Source of the DNA: Hymenobacter sp. UV11 | GTDB taxonomy: Bacteria > Bacteroidota > Bacteroidia > Cytophagales > Hymenobacteraceae | NCBI RefSeq assembly: GCF_004684095.1 | Contig: NZ_SRII01000005.1 | Span: 428,103-492,102 of the forward strand | DNA: 64,000 nucleotides | Reading direction: 5' to 3' | Part shown: in pieces, positions 39,342 to 47,753 of the stretch | How positions within the stretch are numbered: position 1 is the first letter of the stretch | Layout of the letters: each line of letters begins with the position of its first letter | Program-made: the position numbers and the translations under genes | The notes under the pieces: generated by a model | What the model was told of the DNA's origin: nothing | The model's input: only the letters and a program-made list of their open reading frames with translations | Databases searched by the model: none

Positions 39342-40175
39342 ATGTCACCGGTGAAAATGCGCTTGCTGCAATCCCTACCCCTTCTGGCTGCCACGCTCCT
39401 GCTGGCTGGCCCCGCGGCCACGGCCCAAACTACTAGCGTGTGGCACAACAAGCAGTGCGCCGTAGTGCTGACCTATGACGATGCCATCGACGCCGACCTC
39501 GACCGCGTGGTGCCGGCCCTCGACTCGCTGAAGCTGCGGGGCACTTTTTACCTCATTGGCTCGGCGCCGGCGGTAGCCAAGCGGCTACCCGAGTGGCGGC
39601 GGGCCGCCCAGCGCGGGCACGAGCTGGGCAACCACGCGCTGTTTCATCCCTGCGACGGCAGCCTGCCGGGCCGCGCCTTCGTGACGCCCGACAACGACTT
39701 GAGCAAGTACACCGTGGGCCGCGCCGTGGCCGAAATAAGGGCCAATAACACGCTGCTCAACGCCATCGATGGCAAAACGGCCCGCACCTTCGCCTACCCC
39801 TGCGGCGACCGACAGATTGGCGGCGTGAATTTCTACGACCAGCTCAAGCCCGATTTTGTGGCGGCCCGCGGCGTGACTGGGGGCCTGCAAACCGCTGCGC
39901 AAGTAGACCTTAGCAACGTGGACTGCTACGCGATTAATGGCCAGAACGGCCAGTATATGATTGACCTGGTGAAGCAGGCGCAGCAGTCACACACGCTGCT
40001 GGTGTTTCTGTTTCACGGGGTAGGCGGCGGCCACAGCCTGAATGTGGACCTGGCCGCGCATCGGCAGCTATTACGCTACCTCAAGGCGCACGAGCGGGAC
40101 ATCGATATTGCGCCGCTGGTGGAGGTAGCGGAGCGTATTCAGGCCTATCAGCAGGATAGCGCGGCGCGCAAGTAA
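39342..40175 (+). CDS. Secreted polysaccharide deacetylase (NodB domain)
   Basis: The 277-residue protein has a signal peptide (MRLLQSLPLLAATLLLAGPAATAQ) and a CE4/NodB domain: LTYDDAIDADLDRV carries the metal-binding Asp pair and GHELGNHALFHPC the H-x3-H ligand motif. FAYPCGD and a C-terminal LVFLFHGVGGGHS, with the catalytic-base His region, complete the set. It probably removes acetyl groups from an N-acetylated or O-acetylated polysaccharide in the periplasm or outside. ATG 39357 is an alternative start. A second, T9SS-exported deacetylase lies at 44433. Confidence 0.88.
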   Translation: MSPVKMRLLQSLPLLAATLLLAGPAATAQTTSVWHNKQCAVVLTYDDAIDADLDRVVPALDSLKLRGTFYLIGSAPAVAKRLPEWRRAAQRGHELGNHALFHPCDGSLPGRAFVTPDNDLSKYTVGRAVAEIRANNTLLNAIDGKTARTFAYPCGDRQIGGVNFYDQLKPDFVAARGVTGGLQTAAQVDLSNVDCYAINGQNGQYMIDLVKQAQQSHTLLVFLFHGVGGGHSLNVDLAAHRQLLRYLKAHERDIDIAPLVEVAERIQAYQQDSAARK

Positions 40176-40275
40176 GGACCTCTCACTTTTTTTAGTATTT
40201 TACTGGTTATCAGCGTATTATTAACTTGCCAATAGTGCGGTTTTTCGGATACATCTGGGTTGGCTCATAACGCAA

Positions 40276-40310
40276 AGAGGCCGGAATGTAAGTTATACAT
40301 TCCGGCCTCT
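40276..40310. terminator. Hairpin between deacetylase and DUF4136 genes
   Basis: A 15-bp perfect stem (40276-40290 with 40296-40310) lies between convergent genes. It lacks a long T-run, so termination may be weak. Confidence 0.6.
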
Positions 40311-40331
40311 GCAACTTGGTGCAGCACCTAC

Positions 40332-40946
40332 CTACAGCTTGTCGGCGCGGTGGTTATACTCTTTAAATATCTGGCCTACTGCCACGTACACTTTATCCTT
40401 GTCTTTGTTGAATACGTCGCCGTCGGTGAGGCCCGAGGCATAGCCCTGCCACACTGCTTCGCCCTTTTTGCGGTCAATCATCTGCACCAGGATGCTTCCC
40501 CGGTCGAGCTTCACCTTTTGCTTGTCGTTGAAGGCATACGACTCGCTAGTATCCCAGTAGCCCGCGCCCAGGCTGCTAGTGCTGGTGATTTCGGTGGGCT
40601 GGTCGAAGGAGCGGAAATTCATTACCAAATCGCCGCCGGTGGGCTGGTATGTGTAGCCCCGAGAGGCCATTTCGTGCTCTACAGCGTCGCGTATCATGCC
40701 TTTGAACAGCAAGTCGTTCAGAAATAATGAGCCGTTTTGGGAGTTAGATACCTGCGAGGCCCACGAGTACGTTTTGTACTTGGTGAAATCGACGCCGTCG
40801 GTGGTATTATCAATGACCCCGTTGCCGGCCATATCGGTGGCTTGGCCACGCTGGTCGCTACCGACCGTGACGCCCGATTCGCTGGCGCAGCCGCCGGCTA
40901 GTAGAGCAAAGATAGTAAGTAAGAGGAAGGAGTGCGGTGCTTTCAT
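40332..40946 (-). CDS. DUF4136 domain-containing lipoprotein
   Basis: The 204-residue protein has a lipoprotein signal (FLLLTIFALLAGGC, Cys at the lipobox). The DUF4136 body shows FTKYKTYSWAS, MIRDAVEHEMASRGYTYQP, DLVMNFRS and a C-terminal VYVAVGQIFKEYN. DUF4136 proteins are lipid-anchored envelope proteins of unknown function in Proteobacteria and Bacteroidota. It is monocistronic and convergent with the deacetylase. Confidence 0.8.
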   Translation of the reverse strand: MKAPHSFLLLTIFALLAGGCASESGVTVGSDQRGQATDMAGNGVIDNTTDGVDFTKYKTYSWASQVSNSQNGSLFLNDLLFKGMIRDAVEHEMASRGYTYQPTGGDLVMNFRSFDQPTEITSTSSLGAGYWDTSESYAFNDKQKVKLDRGSILVQMIDRKKGEAVWQGYASGLTDGDVFNKDKDKVYVAVGQIFKEYNHRADKL

Positions 40947-41185
40947 GGCGTTATATTAATTGGTGTAATAGCAATGGGTAATAAGCACTTGTGCAACACA
41001 GCAGCAAGCACTCAATTTTACGCTAAGCACACGCCAGGGTTATTTATTTATCACTCCAGCGCCCATATAAGCCGAATTTTGCACCAACGTTGCGGGTTTT
41101 TTGCACTACCTGTTTTCATACTTATTCCAAGTATAGCGTTCGCTTATCGCCTCGCTCATTAAAACTATTACAAGAAAAGGGTTTG

Positions 41186-41962
41186 CTATTTTTCCTCTTT
41201 GCTGTGCCACTGAATAGCGAAGTAGCCGCAAGGCCCCGCACCGGTATTCGTGAAGGCGTGAGGCACGTTGGCCCGTAGCAGCACCACGTCGCCGGCAGCG
41301 GCGGGATGCGCGGTTTTATCAATTAAAATCTGGCCGCGGCCCTGGGTCATCAGGATAAGCTCCTCGGCCCGGTGGGTGTGGGGCGGGTGGCTGGCCAGGC
41401 CGGCATTGAGCACGGTGGCGTGCACGTCGAAGCGCGAAAACATGGACGAGGGCCGGTCGAACACCGGCCGGGTTTCGCCTTTGCCAGTTTTAATGAGCCG
41501 GAAGGCGGGCCAGTCGCGCACAAACGTGCCGCCCGCCGCCTGGCCCCGCGCCGCATCGGGCGCCTCTACCGCCTTGAATTTCAAGACCCAGTACTGCGCC
41601 GGGGCGGCACTGGCATTACGCAGCGCGGGCTGCTCGCCGGCCATCGTCAGCAGCACGCCGCCGGGGCCCAGCGTCCGGGCCGAGTCGCGCACGGTGGCGG
41701 CCAGCTGGCCGGCCTGCACAATGAGCAGCTCTTCGGCCCCGCCGGGCCGGGCGCGACTGGCCTGCCCGGCCGGTAGCGTCACGGTGGTTATTTCCAGCTC
41801 TTGCAGGTCCAGGGTGCGGCCTTTGAGCAGGGGTAGGGCTGTGACTTGGGCGCTGGGCCGGGCCGCGAGTGGCGCGTGATACACGGCCGAGGGCAACGAA
41901 TCGGAGGGCAGGGCCTGGCTGGTAATAGCCAGCGTGGCCAGCCCGAGTAGGGAGAGCTGCAT
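41186..41962 (-). CDS. Secreted bicupin protein
   Basis: The 258-residue protein has a short signal-like start (MQLSLLGLATLAITSQA) and two cupin domains. The first is degenerate (EELLIVQAGQLAATVRDSARTLGPGG). The second has the metal-binding pattern HPPHTHRAEELILMTQGRGQ with ...VPHAF. Extracytoplasmic bicupins of this type are found with sugar-acid catabolism genes. It is the last gene of an apparent operon with the PmoA-like protein (32-bp gap) and the esterase upstream. The substrate is unknown. Confidence 0.75.
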   Translation of the reverse strand: MQLSLLGLATLAITSQALPSDSLPSAVYHAPLAARPSAQVTALPLLKGRTLDLQELEITTVTLPAGQASRARPGGAEELLIVQAGQLAATVRDSARTLGPGGVLLTMAGEQPALRNASAAPAQYWVLKFKAVEAPDAARGQAAGGTFVRDWPAFRLIKTGKGETRPVFDRPSSMFSRFDVHATVLNAGLASHPPHTHRAEELILMTQGRGQILIDKTAHPAAAGDVVLLRANVPHAFTNTGAGPCGYFAIQWHSKEEK

Positions 41963-41994
41963 GGGGGTAGGCGGGGTGGGAAGGTGACGAGGAA

Positions 41995-43251
41995 CTACTT
42001 GACTACTACTTGCGGTGGGTGGGCGAAGTACTGCCAGGCGCTTTCAGCCTGCTCCTTGGTGCAATGGCCGTTGAAGACGAGCAGGCGGTAGTGCAGGGCG
42101 TAGGAGCGGCCGGGTATGAGGGGCCAGGCCTTGGTTTTGGTGGGTGAAAAGCTGGCGAACACGTCGCCGCGGCCATTCTGGTCTTCGGGCCAGATGCGCA
42201 GCGGCTCGGGGTAGTTGTAGTTGGTGGGCGCCGACAGCAGCACCACGCCGCCGTAGTCGCCGGGGCCGAGCTGGCCCTGCACCACGCACCAGCGGGCGGT
42301 GGTGCCATCGGCCGTGCGGCGGGTTTTGCCGGCCGAGGTCAGCACCTCGCTGTTGCCTTTGGTCCACTGCGCGGTGGCGCGCCAGCCCAGGCCGCCGTAG
42401 CGGTAGGCCAGCAGCGTTACCGGGCTGGCCGTGGCGCAATTGAGCTGAATGCTGAGGTCGACCAGATAGGTATCGGGGCCGGCGGGCTGGTACACGCGCA
42501 CGGTTTGTACCTCGTGGAGAGCAGTTTTTTCGGGGCGATTTTTCGGGAAGGCCACGTGGGTTTGCAGTACGCTATACTCGCCATAAACGGAGCCACTGGT
42601 GGTAGCCAGCACGTTGGCAAATCGCACGGTACCCTTGTGGTCGCCCAGGTTCCAGAAATCTACCGTGTCGCCTTCGAAAAGCACGTGCGTCCAGGGGTTC
42701 CAGAGGCCGTAGTGGTGGTAGTGGTCGGGGGCCTGAATGCGGGTCAGCTCCTGGCCGTGGGGCGACCACAGCGGATGCACAAACCCGCTGCGCCGGAAGG
42801 CCGAGTCGATGCCCGCCGGCGGGTACACCGTGCGGTAGTTGTAGCGCAGCAAGTTGCGGCGGCCAGCCCGCACCAGCAGCCCGCCCGCCTCGTCGGCCAC
42901 TTGCATCGTAGCCAGGGGGGTAGGGCGGGCGGCGGGCACGCGCCGCAGCTCATACGTGCGCGTTATGGGTGCGGCACTGGGCGCGGCCAGCCAGTGCAGC
43001 ACCCGTGCGGAGCCGGGCTCCACCTGGATGGGCACCACAAGGCGGGCCGCCCCGCGCACCTCCACCAGCTGCACCGCCGAGTCGGGTAGCAGCGTGAGGG
43101 CGTCGAGGCTGGTGCTCAGCGGAATAGCCAGGCCGCCCGTGGGGTAGGGCAGCGCCACGCGCAGCGTGGCCAGGCGCTGCGCCCCGGCCGGGCTGCTGAC
43201 TATTATCAGCAACGCCAGCAACCAACCAATCGGCTTCAGCTGGCTATTCAT
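41995..43251 (-). CDS. PmoA-like (DUF6807) secreted protein
   Basis: The 418-residue protein has a signal peptide (LLALLIIVSSPAGAQ) and a domain with GFVHPLWSPHGQELTRIQAPDHYHHYGLWNPWTHV and VDFWNLGDHKG. This is the His-rich core of the family named after methane oxygenase PmoA but found in Bacteroidota polysaccharide and sugar-acid loci. It has no demonstrated monooxygenase activity. Its ATG shares one base with the esterase stop (TGATG), so translation is coupled. The role is unknown, probably in envelope carbohydrate processing. Confidence 0.75.
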   Translation of the reverse strand: MNSQLKPIGWLLALLIIVSSPAGAQRLATLRVALPYPTGGLAIPLSTSLDALTLLPDSAVQLVEVRGAARLVVPIQVEPGSARVLHWLAAPSAAPITRTYELRRVPAARPTPLATMQVADEAGGLLVRAGRRNLLRYNYRTVYPPAGIDSAFRRSGFVHPLWSPHGQELTRIQAPDHYHHYGLWNPWTHVLFEGDTVDFWNLGDHKGTVRFANVLATTSGSVYGEYSVLQTHVAFPKNRPEKTALHEVQTVRVYQPAGPDTYLVDLSIQLNCATASPVTLLAYRYGGLGWRATAQWTKGNSEVLTSAGKTRRTADGTTARWCVVQGQLGPGDYGGVVLLSAPTNYNYPEPLRIWPEDQNGRGDVFASFSPTKTKAWPLIPGRSYALHYRLLVFNGHCTKEQAESAWQYFAHPPQVVVK

Positions 43252-44126
43252 CAAAATGTTACGTGCGGCGTGGTGTAGGCCCAGCCCAGGGCCTTGAGCA
43301 TGGTATCGGGCTTACCAGTGAGGTGCGTGGCGTGGGCAAGAACCAGGGTGTGCAGGTCGAGGCCCTTGTACTTGCGCGCTTGCAGCAGCTGCACCAGGCG
43401 CTGGTAGGGCTCCTTCTGGCCGGGCGTTTCCAGCTCGCCCACTTCCAGAAACACGTGCACCGGCAGCTCACCGTGCAGGGCGTGGTAGGCTTTTTCGATG
43501 TCGAAGATTTTGCCGTTGTCATAGCCCAGGGCCGGGCTGCCGAGCAGGATATTCTGAAATAAGGTTGGCTTCTGAAACAGCACGTAGGCCCCAAACAGGC
43601 CGCCCAGCGAGTAGCCGTAGTAGGTGCGCCGGGCGGGGTCGGCGTGGTAGGTGGTTTCTATCAGGGGAAATAGCTCCTGCTCGATGAAGGCCAGAAACGC
43701 CGGGGCGCCGCCGCTGCCGGGCCGGTCGGGCAGGGCGGTGGGCGTGAAGTCGCGGGTGCGCTGGTTGCCGGACGAACCGATGGGGCCGCCGTCGCCGATG
43801 GCCACCACCAGCGGCTCGGCAATGTGGTACTCGGCCATGAGCAGGCCCAGGTATTCGAGGGTGGGCGCGAAGTCGTTGTCGCCATCGACCACGTAGAGCA
43901 CCGGGTACGTTTTGGCCGCCGCGGCGTCGTAGCCGGCCGGCAGGTGCACGTACACATCATAGGGGTGGCCGGCGGCTTTCGACTGGATGACGCGGTGCTC
44001 GGAGCCGGGTATCGTGACCGGGGCCGGCTGCTGAGCATGGGCCGGTGGCCCCAACGCCAGGACCAGGCCAGCGCCCAGCAGAATGAGTTGCAGTGAGCGT
44101 TTTAGGAGAGACAATGCAGCAGGCAT
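43251..44126 (-). CDS. Secreted alpha/beta-hydrolase esterase (enterochelin esterase-like)
   Basis: The 291-residue protein has a signal peptide (LILLGAGLVLALGPPAHAQ) and an esterase-D fold: YDVYVHLPAGYDAAAAKTYPVLYVVDGD, then nucleophile elbow YGYSLGGLFGAYVL (Ser in G-x-S-x-G), and a late HATHL with the catalytic His. Family members hydrolyse sugar-linked esters or siderophores. It heads the esterase/PmoA-like/cupin operon and diverges from a T9SS-exported deacetylase. That suggests a shared role in removing ester or acetyl decorations from a carbohydrate. The start at 44126 precedes the signal peptide. Confidence 0.82.
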   Translation of the reverse strand: MPAALSLLKRSLQLILLGAGLVLALGPPAHAQQPAPVTIPGSEHRVIQSKAAGHPYDVYVHLPAGYDAAAAKTYPVLYVVDGDNDFAPTLEYLGLLMAEYHIAEPLVVAIGDGGPIGSSGNQRTRDFTPTALPDRPGSGGAPAFLAFIEQELFPLIETTYHADPARRTYYGYSLGGLFGAYVLFQKPTLFQNILLGSPALGYDNGKIFDIEKAYHALHGELPVHVFLEVGELETPGQKEPYQRLVQLLQARKYKGLDLHTLVLAHATHLTGKPDTMLKALGWAYTTPHVTF

Positions 44127-44432
44127 AACAGGAAAAAGGAGCCTGCGCCGGCAAGTGCCGGCGCAGCGATTATTGTTGCGCTTATCCCTCTTTTGCCAGC
44201 GCAAATGGGGGGTAGGGAAGGCTTAAGTATGGCAAGCTACGAGCGCCAACGAGGCTTTTGGTAACATTTCAACTTTATCAACTATCACAAACGTTTGCAT
44301 CTGCTATTATTACATTTATTTGATAATCAGTAATTTATACTTAAAACGCTTTTTCTATCTTTCGCCCAGATTGGGCCCCGCTGGCGGCCGCATCGCATCC
44401 CTACTTTTCCCACCCTACCCCCCTCTTCACGT
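44127..44432. promoter_or_regulatory. Divergent promoter region with LacI-type palindrome
   Basis: The 306-bp spacer between the esterase operon and the deacetylase is AT-rich in its centre. It contains CAAACGTTTG (44288-44297), a perfect 10-bp palindrome like LacI/CcpA-family operators, and a TATCTTTC box near 44354 that resembles a plus-strand -7 element. Confidence 0.5.
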
Positions 44433-45689
44433 ATGAAGAAACCACTACTCCTGCTACCGCTGGTGGCGGCGCTCGGCAGTCCTTTTACCCTGCTGGCCCA
44501 GGTAAATCCGGCCTACGAAGTGGCTACCTGGCGGCAATTCAAGCCGGCAGCCATTTCGTATACCCTGGACGATAATACCAGCAACCAGCTGCCGGTGGCC
44601 ATTCCGCTGTTTGACAAATACGGCTTCAAGACTACCCTATTTACGGTCACGAACTGGGCGCCCAACTGGGCGGGCCTGCGCGCGGCCTCGGCCAACGGCC
44701 ATGAGGTGACGAGCCACACCGTGTCGCACCCCAGCCTGGGCACCATCCCGGTGGCTCAGCAGGTGACGGAGCTGCAACAATCGCAGGCACTTATCAAAGC
44801 CAACGTGCCCACGGCCAAGTGCGAAACGGTAGCCTATCCCAATTGCAGCCTCGGCGATGTGCCGACCATCCAGACGTATTACCTGGCCGGGCGCGTGTGC
44901 AGCGGCGCTATTATGCCCAGCTCGCCCCCCGATTTTTATAACTTGAGCGCCATCATCACCGGCAGCACGGGCACGATAACCACGGCCGCCGCGATGAACG
45001 CGAAAATCGAGCTGGCGAAATCCTCCAAGGGCTGGTGCGTGTTTCTAACGCACAGTATCGATAACGACGGCGGCTACTCGCCGACCCAGTCGACGGAGCT
45101 GGCGGCGCACCTGGCCTATACGAATACCAACATCGCCGATTACTGGGTGGCTACTTTTTCGGATGTGGTAAAGTACATCAAGGAGCGCAACGCCCTGGCG
45201 GTGGCCGAAGCTACGGTATCGGCCGATGCGCTCGACCTGACGGTGACGGACAACCTGCCCGATGCCGTGTACAACGTGCCGGTTACGGTGCGCCGGCAGC
45301 TGCCGGCTACCTGGCCGAACGCGGCTATTACGCTGGGCACAACGCCAGTTCCTGCGACCATTACCACGGTGGGCACAGTTAAATACCTGGTGTTTGATGT
45401 GGTGCCCGACCAGGGCCCGCTGCGGCTAACCAAAGCGGCCGCGCTGGCTGCTACCCAGGGCGCGGCGGCCGTCGCCACCAGCACCTGGCCAAATCCATTC
45501 GTTGACCAAACTACGCTGGCCGTGGCCGGCCGCTTCCACTTCGCCGTGTACTCGATTGAAGGCAAGCTGGTAGCGTCGGGCGAGGGCACCGATACCGTGC
45601 AGGTTGGCGGCCAGTTGGCGGCAGGGGCTTATTTAGTGAAAGTCAGCCAAGGTGGGAAGGCCAGCAGCTCAACTATTATCAAAAAATGA
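44433..45689 (+). CDS. Polysaccharide deacetylase with T9SS C-terminal sorting domain
   Basis: The 418-residue protein has a signal peptide and a NodB-like domain (ISYTLDDNTSNQLPVAIPLFDKYGFKTTLF, GHEVTSHTVSHPSLG with H-x3-H, ETVAYPNCS, WCVFLTHSIDND). A linker follows, and then a C-terminal domain with WPNPFVDQTTL, FAVYSIEGKLVASGEG and LAAGAYLVKVSQGGKASSSTIIKK. This is the type A sorting signal recognised by the type IX secretion system, so the enzyme is exported to the cell surface or medium. The second Asp-rich motif (YTLDD) is the expected metal site. It is divergent from the esterase operon. Confidence 0.88.
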   Translation: MKKPLLLLPLVAALGSPFTLLAQVNPAYEVATWRQFKPAAISYTLDDNTSNQLPVAIPLFDKYGFKTTLFTVTNWAPNWAGLRAASANGHEVTSHTVSHPSLGTIPVAQQVTELQQSQALIKANVPTAKCETVAYPNCSLGDVPTIQTYYLAGRVCSGAIMPSSPPDFYNLSAIITGSTGTITTAAAMNAKIELAKSSKGWCVFLTHSIDNDGGYSPTQSTELAAHLAYTNTNIADYWVATFSDVVKYIKERNALAVAEATVSADALDLTVTDNLPDAVYNVPVTVRRQLPATWPNAAITLGTTPVPATITTVGTVKYLVFDVVPDQGPLRLTKAAALAATQGAAAVATSTWPNPFVDQTTLAVAGRFHFAVYSIEGKLVASGEGTDTVQVGGQLAAGAYLVKVSQGGKASSSTIIKK

Positions 45690-45821
45690 CGGGCGCCGGG
45701 CCAGTTGGCCGGGGGTAGGGCCGGCTTTTGGCGGCGCGGGCGGCTCAACATTCGGCCCGGCGGCGGGTTACGCTTGCAGTATTTCGGCCCGGAATACGTC
45801 TCCTGTTGAAGTCAACGCAAA

Positions 45822-45855
45822 CCTGATGGGCACCTCCCATCAGGTCTGCTTTTTC
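45822..45855 (+). terminator. Terminator upstream of the aldo/keto reductase
   Basis: The CCTGATGGG/CCCATCAGG stem (45822-45830 with 45836-45844) is followed within a few bases by a T5 run. Confidence 0.75.
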
Positions 45856-45871
45856 CGCCCTACCCCTACCC

Positions 45872-46744
45872 ATGTCTACCATCACCATTGCGCCCAATTC
45901 GGCCCAGCCGCTCACCGTCAACCGCCTGGGCTACGGCACCATGCGCCTCACCGGCCCCCAGATTTGGGGCGAGCCAGCCGACCGGCCGCAGGCGCTCGAA
46001 ATTTTGAAAACCGCTATTGAGAGCGGCGTTACGTTTCTCGATACGGCCGACTACTACGGCGACGACGTGACTAACCGCCTGATTATGCAGGCCTTGCATC
46101 CCTACCCCCAAAACCTGGTGATTTGCACCAAGGTGGGCGCCACCCGCAAGCCCGATGCCAGCTGGGTGCCCTTCAACACGCCCGCCAACCTGCGCACGAG
46201 CATCGAAAACAACCTGCGCACGCTCAAGCAAGAGCAGGTGCAGCTGGTGCATTTGCGCCTGATGGGCCACAGCGCCGTGCCGCTGGCCGAGCAGTTGGGC
46301 GCCATGTTTGAGATGCAAAAGGAAGGGATGATTCAGCACGTAGGCCTGAGCAACGTGAGCCCCGAGGACCTGGAAACCGGCCTGGCAATGGGCGAAATTG
46401 CCACCGTCGAAAACATGTACGGCTATGCCCAGCGCACTACGCTGAACGACGGCCACGGCGAAACCCGCGGCGGCGAAGAGGTACTGGCCCTATGCGAGCA
46501 GCACGGCATTCCGCTGGTGCCGTTTTTCTCGCTCATTCATGGCCTGCCCAAGGCGGGCGATAAAATGGCCGAGTTGGCCCGCCAGCGCGGCGTGTCGGAG
46601 GCCCAGCTCAACATTGCCTGGCTGCTGCACAAGTCGCCCATGCTGCTGCCGATACCAGGCACGTCATCGCTGGCCCACCTGCGCGAGAATTTGCAAGCCG
46701 CTGACATTAAGCTCAGCGCCGAGGACATGGCTTACCTGGGGTAG
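45872..46744 (+). CDS. Aldo/keto reductase family oxidoreductase
   Basis: The 290-residue TIM-barrel NADPH-dependent reductase shows LGYGTMRLTG, then FLDTADYYGDDVTNRLIMQAL (catalytic Asp and Tyr), KVGATRKPDASW with the active Lys, VQLVHLRLMGHS for the His position and GLSNVSPEDLETG. The C-terminal PGTSSLAHLRENLQAADIKL is the cofactor-binding tail. The substrate is unknown; such proteins reduce aldehydes or ketones. It is monocistronic and ends before a long hairpin. Confidence 0.88.
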   Translation: MSTITIAPNSAQPLTVNRLGYGTMRLTGPQIWGEPADRPQALEILKTAIESGVTFLDTADYYGDDVTNRLIMQALHPYPQNLVICTKVGATRKPDASWVPFNTPANLRTSIENNLRTLKQEQVQLVHLRLMGHSAVPLAEQLGAMFEMQKEGMIQHVGLSNVSPEDLETGLAMGEIATVENMYGYAQRTTLNDGHGETRGGEEVLALCEQHGIPLVPFFSLIHGLPKAGDKMAELARQRGVSEAQLNIAWLLHKSPMLLPIPGTSSLAHLRENLQAADIKLSAEDMAYLG

Positions 46745-46772
46745 GCTGTAGGTCAGTCTTTTCGCGAAGCTA

Positions 46773-46817
46773 AACGCCCTCGCCATGCAAAGCCAATGCT
46801 TGTATGGCGAGGGCGTT
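46773..46817. terminator. Hairpin between aldo/keto reductase and DUF1361 genes
   Basis: AACGCCCTCGCCAT pairs perfectly with ATGGCGAGGGCGTT (46773-46786 with 46804-46817), and the loop contributes further GCAAAGC/GCTTGT pairs. It serves convergent genes. Confidence 0.7.
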
Positions 46818-46868
46818 ATCATTGACAATCAGTCCAGCACACCAGCTTGCACAACAGATTGAATGGAG

Positions 46869-47567
46869 CTACTCTTCTTCCTGCAAATTCAGCTCCCTAC
46901 CCTGCCCCAGCAGGCGCACGGTGGCGTAGGCAATGAGTAGGAAAGCCCAGAACACCACCGTTACGCCCCAGGTCTGCCAGTTGTGAAAGGGGTGCAGGAA
47001 GCGCTGCACGATATCGTAAACCAGGGTGAAGGGGTTGCTGAGAATGTCCCAGGAATTGTAGCGCAGGTAGCGGCCGAGGTACACACCGAAAGCGCTGAGG
47101 CCCAGCGCCACCGTTACGAAGCCCCAGCCGGCCCAGAAACCCAGGCGCTGGCGCACCAGCGCGTGCATATCGAGCAACGAGGCGAAGGCCAGCATCAGCC
47201 CGTTCCAGGCGCAGGACATGATGAGGGCCAGGTCGTACCAGTACGGCACGCCAGCGTGGGGCACCAGGTGAAAAAGGTCGGTAACGAGGTAGGGCGCATT
47301 AGGAAAGAACAGCAGCCACACCGCCCCAATGGGCAGCAGCAGCCGGGCCTGAGGCGCCCGGGCCGCCAAGTGCAGCGCCGCGCTCAGCGCAAACGGAATG
47401 GCGGCCAGAAACAGATTCCAGAGCAAAAAGATGAACAGCAGCTGCCCGGTTATAAACACGCGCACCGCGATAAGCGCAAAGCTCAGGGCCAGCGACAAAC
47501 CCAGTATCAGCAGTAGCGGCAGGCGGCGGCGCAAGGCGGGCAACGACAAAGGCATAGATAGGTACAT
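46869..47567 (-). CDS. DUF1361 family membrane protein
   Basis: The 232-residue protein has seven or so hydrophobic segments and the DUF1361 core WLLFFPNAPYLVTDLFHL plus VYLGRYLRYNSWDILSNPFTL, which are highly characteristic. The C-terminus is short and acidic (LNLQEEE). The function of the family is unknown; it is an inner-membrane protein. ATG 47555 (MPLSL) is an alternative start. Confidence 0.88.
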   Translation of the reverse strand: MYLSMPLSLPALRRRLPLLLILGLSLALSFALIAVRVFITGQLLFIFLLWNLFLAAIPFALSAALHLAARAPQARLLLPIGAVWLLFFPNAPYLVTDLFHLVPHAGVPYWYDLALIMSCAWNGLMLAFASLLDMHALVRQRLGFWAGWGFVTVALGLSAFGVYLGRYLRYNSWDILSNPFTLVYDIVQRFLHPFHNWQTWGVTVVFWAFLLIAYATVRLLGQGRELNLQEEE

Positions 47568-47715
47568 CGGCGTAAAATGCTAGCAGGCGTGCTACCGCAA
47601 GGGGGTAGCACGCGGTTGTAGAATACCGGTAAAACGGGAAGACGCGCGCGGGTGGTAGCACTAAGGTAGGAAACGGGAGGGCACGGGCTGCTTTCGGGCC
47701 CTCCCCGGCGGGGCG

Positions 47716-47723
47716 TACCTTTG
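47716..47723 (+). promoter_or_regulatory. -7 box of the LpoA-like gene
   Basis: TACCTTTG matches TAnnTTTG and ends 30 bases before the ATG. Confidence 0.5.
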
Positions 47724-47753
47724 CGGCGGCCAACGCTGGCCCGCCCTACCCCC

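Noticed and set aside
41995..43251. PmoA-like gene considered as methane or ammonia monooxygenase
   Set aside because: It is a soluble secreted protein of the DUF6807 type with no membrane helices beyond the signal and no pmoB or pmoC; the name is historical.
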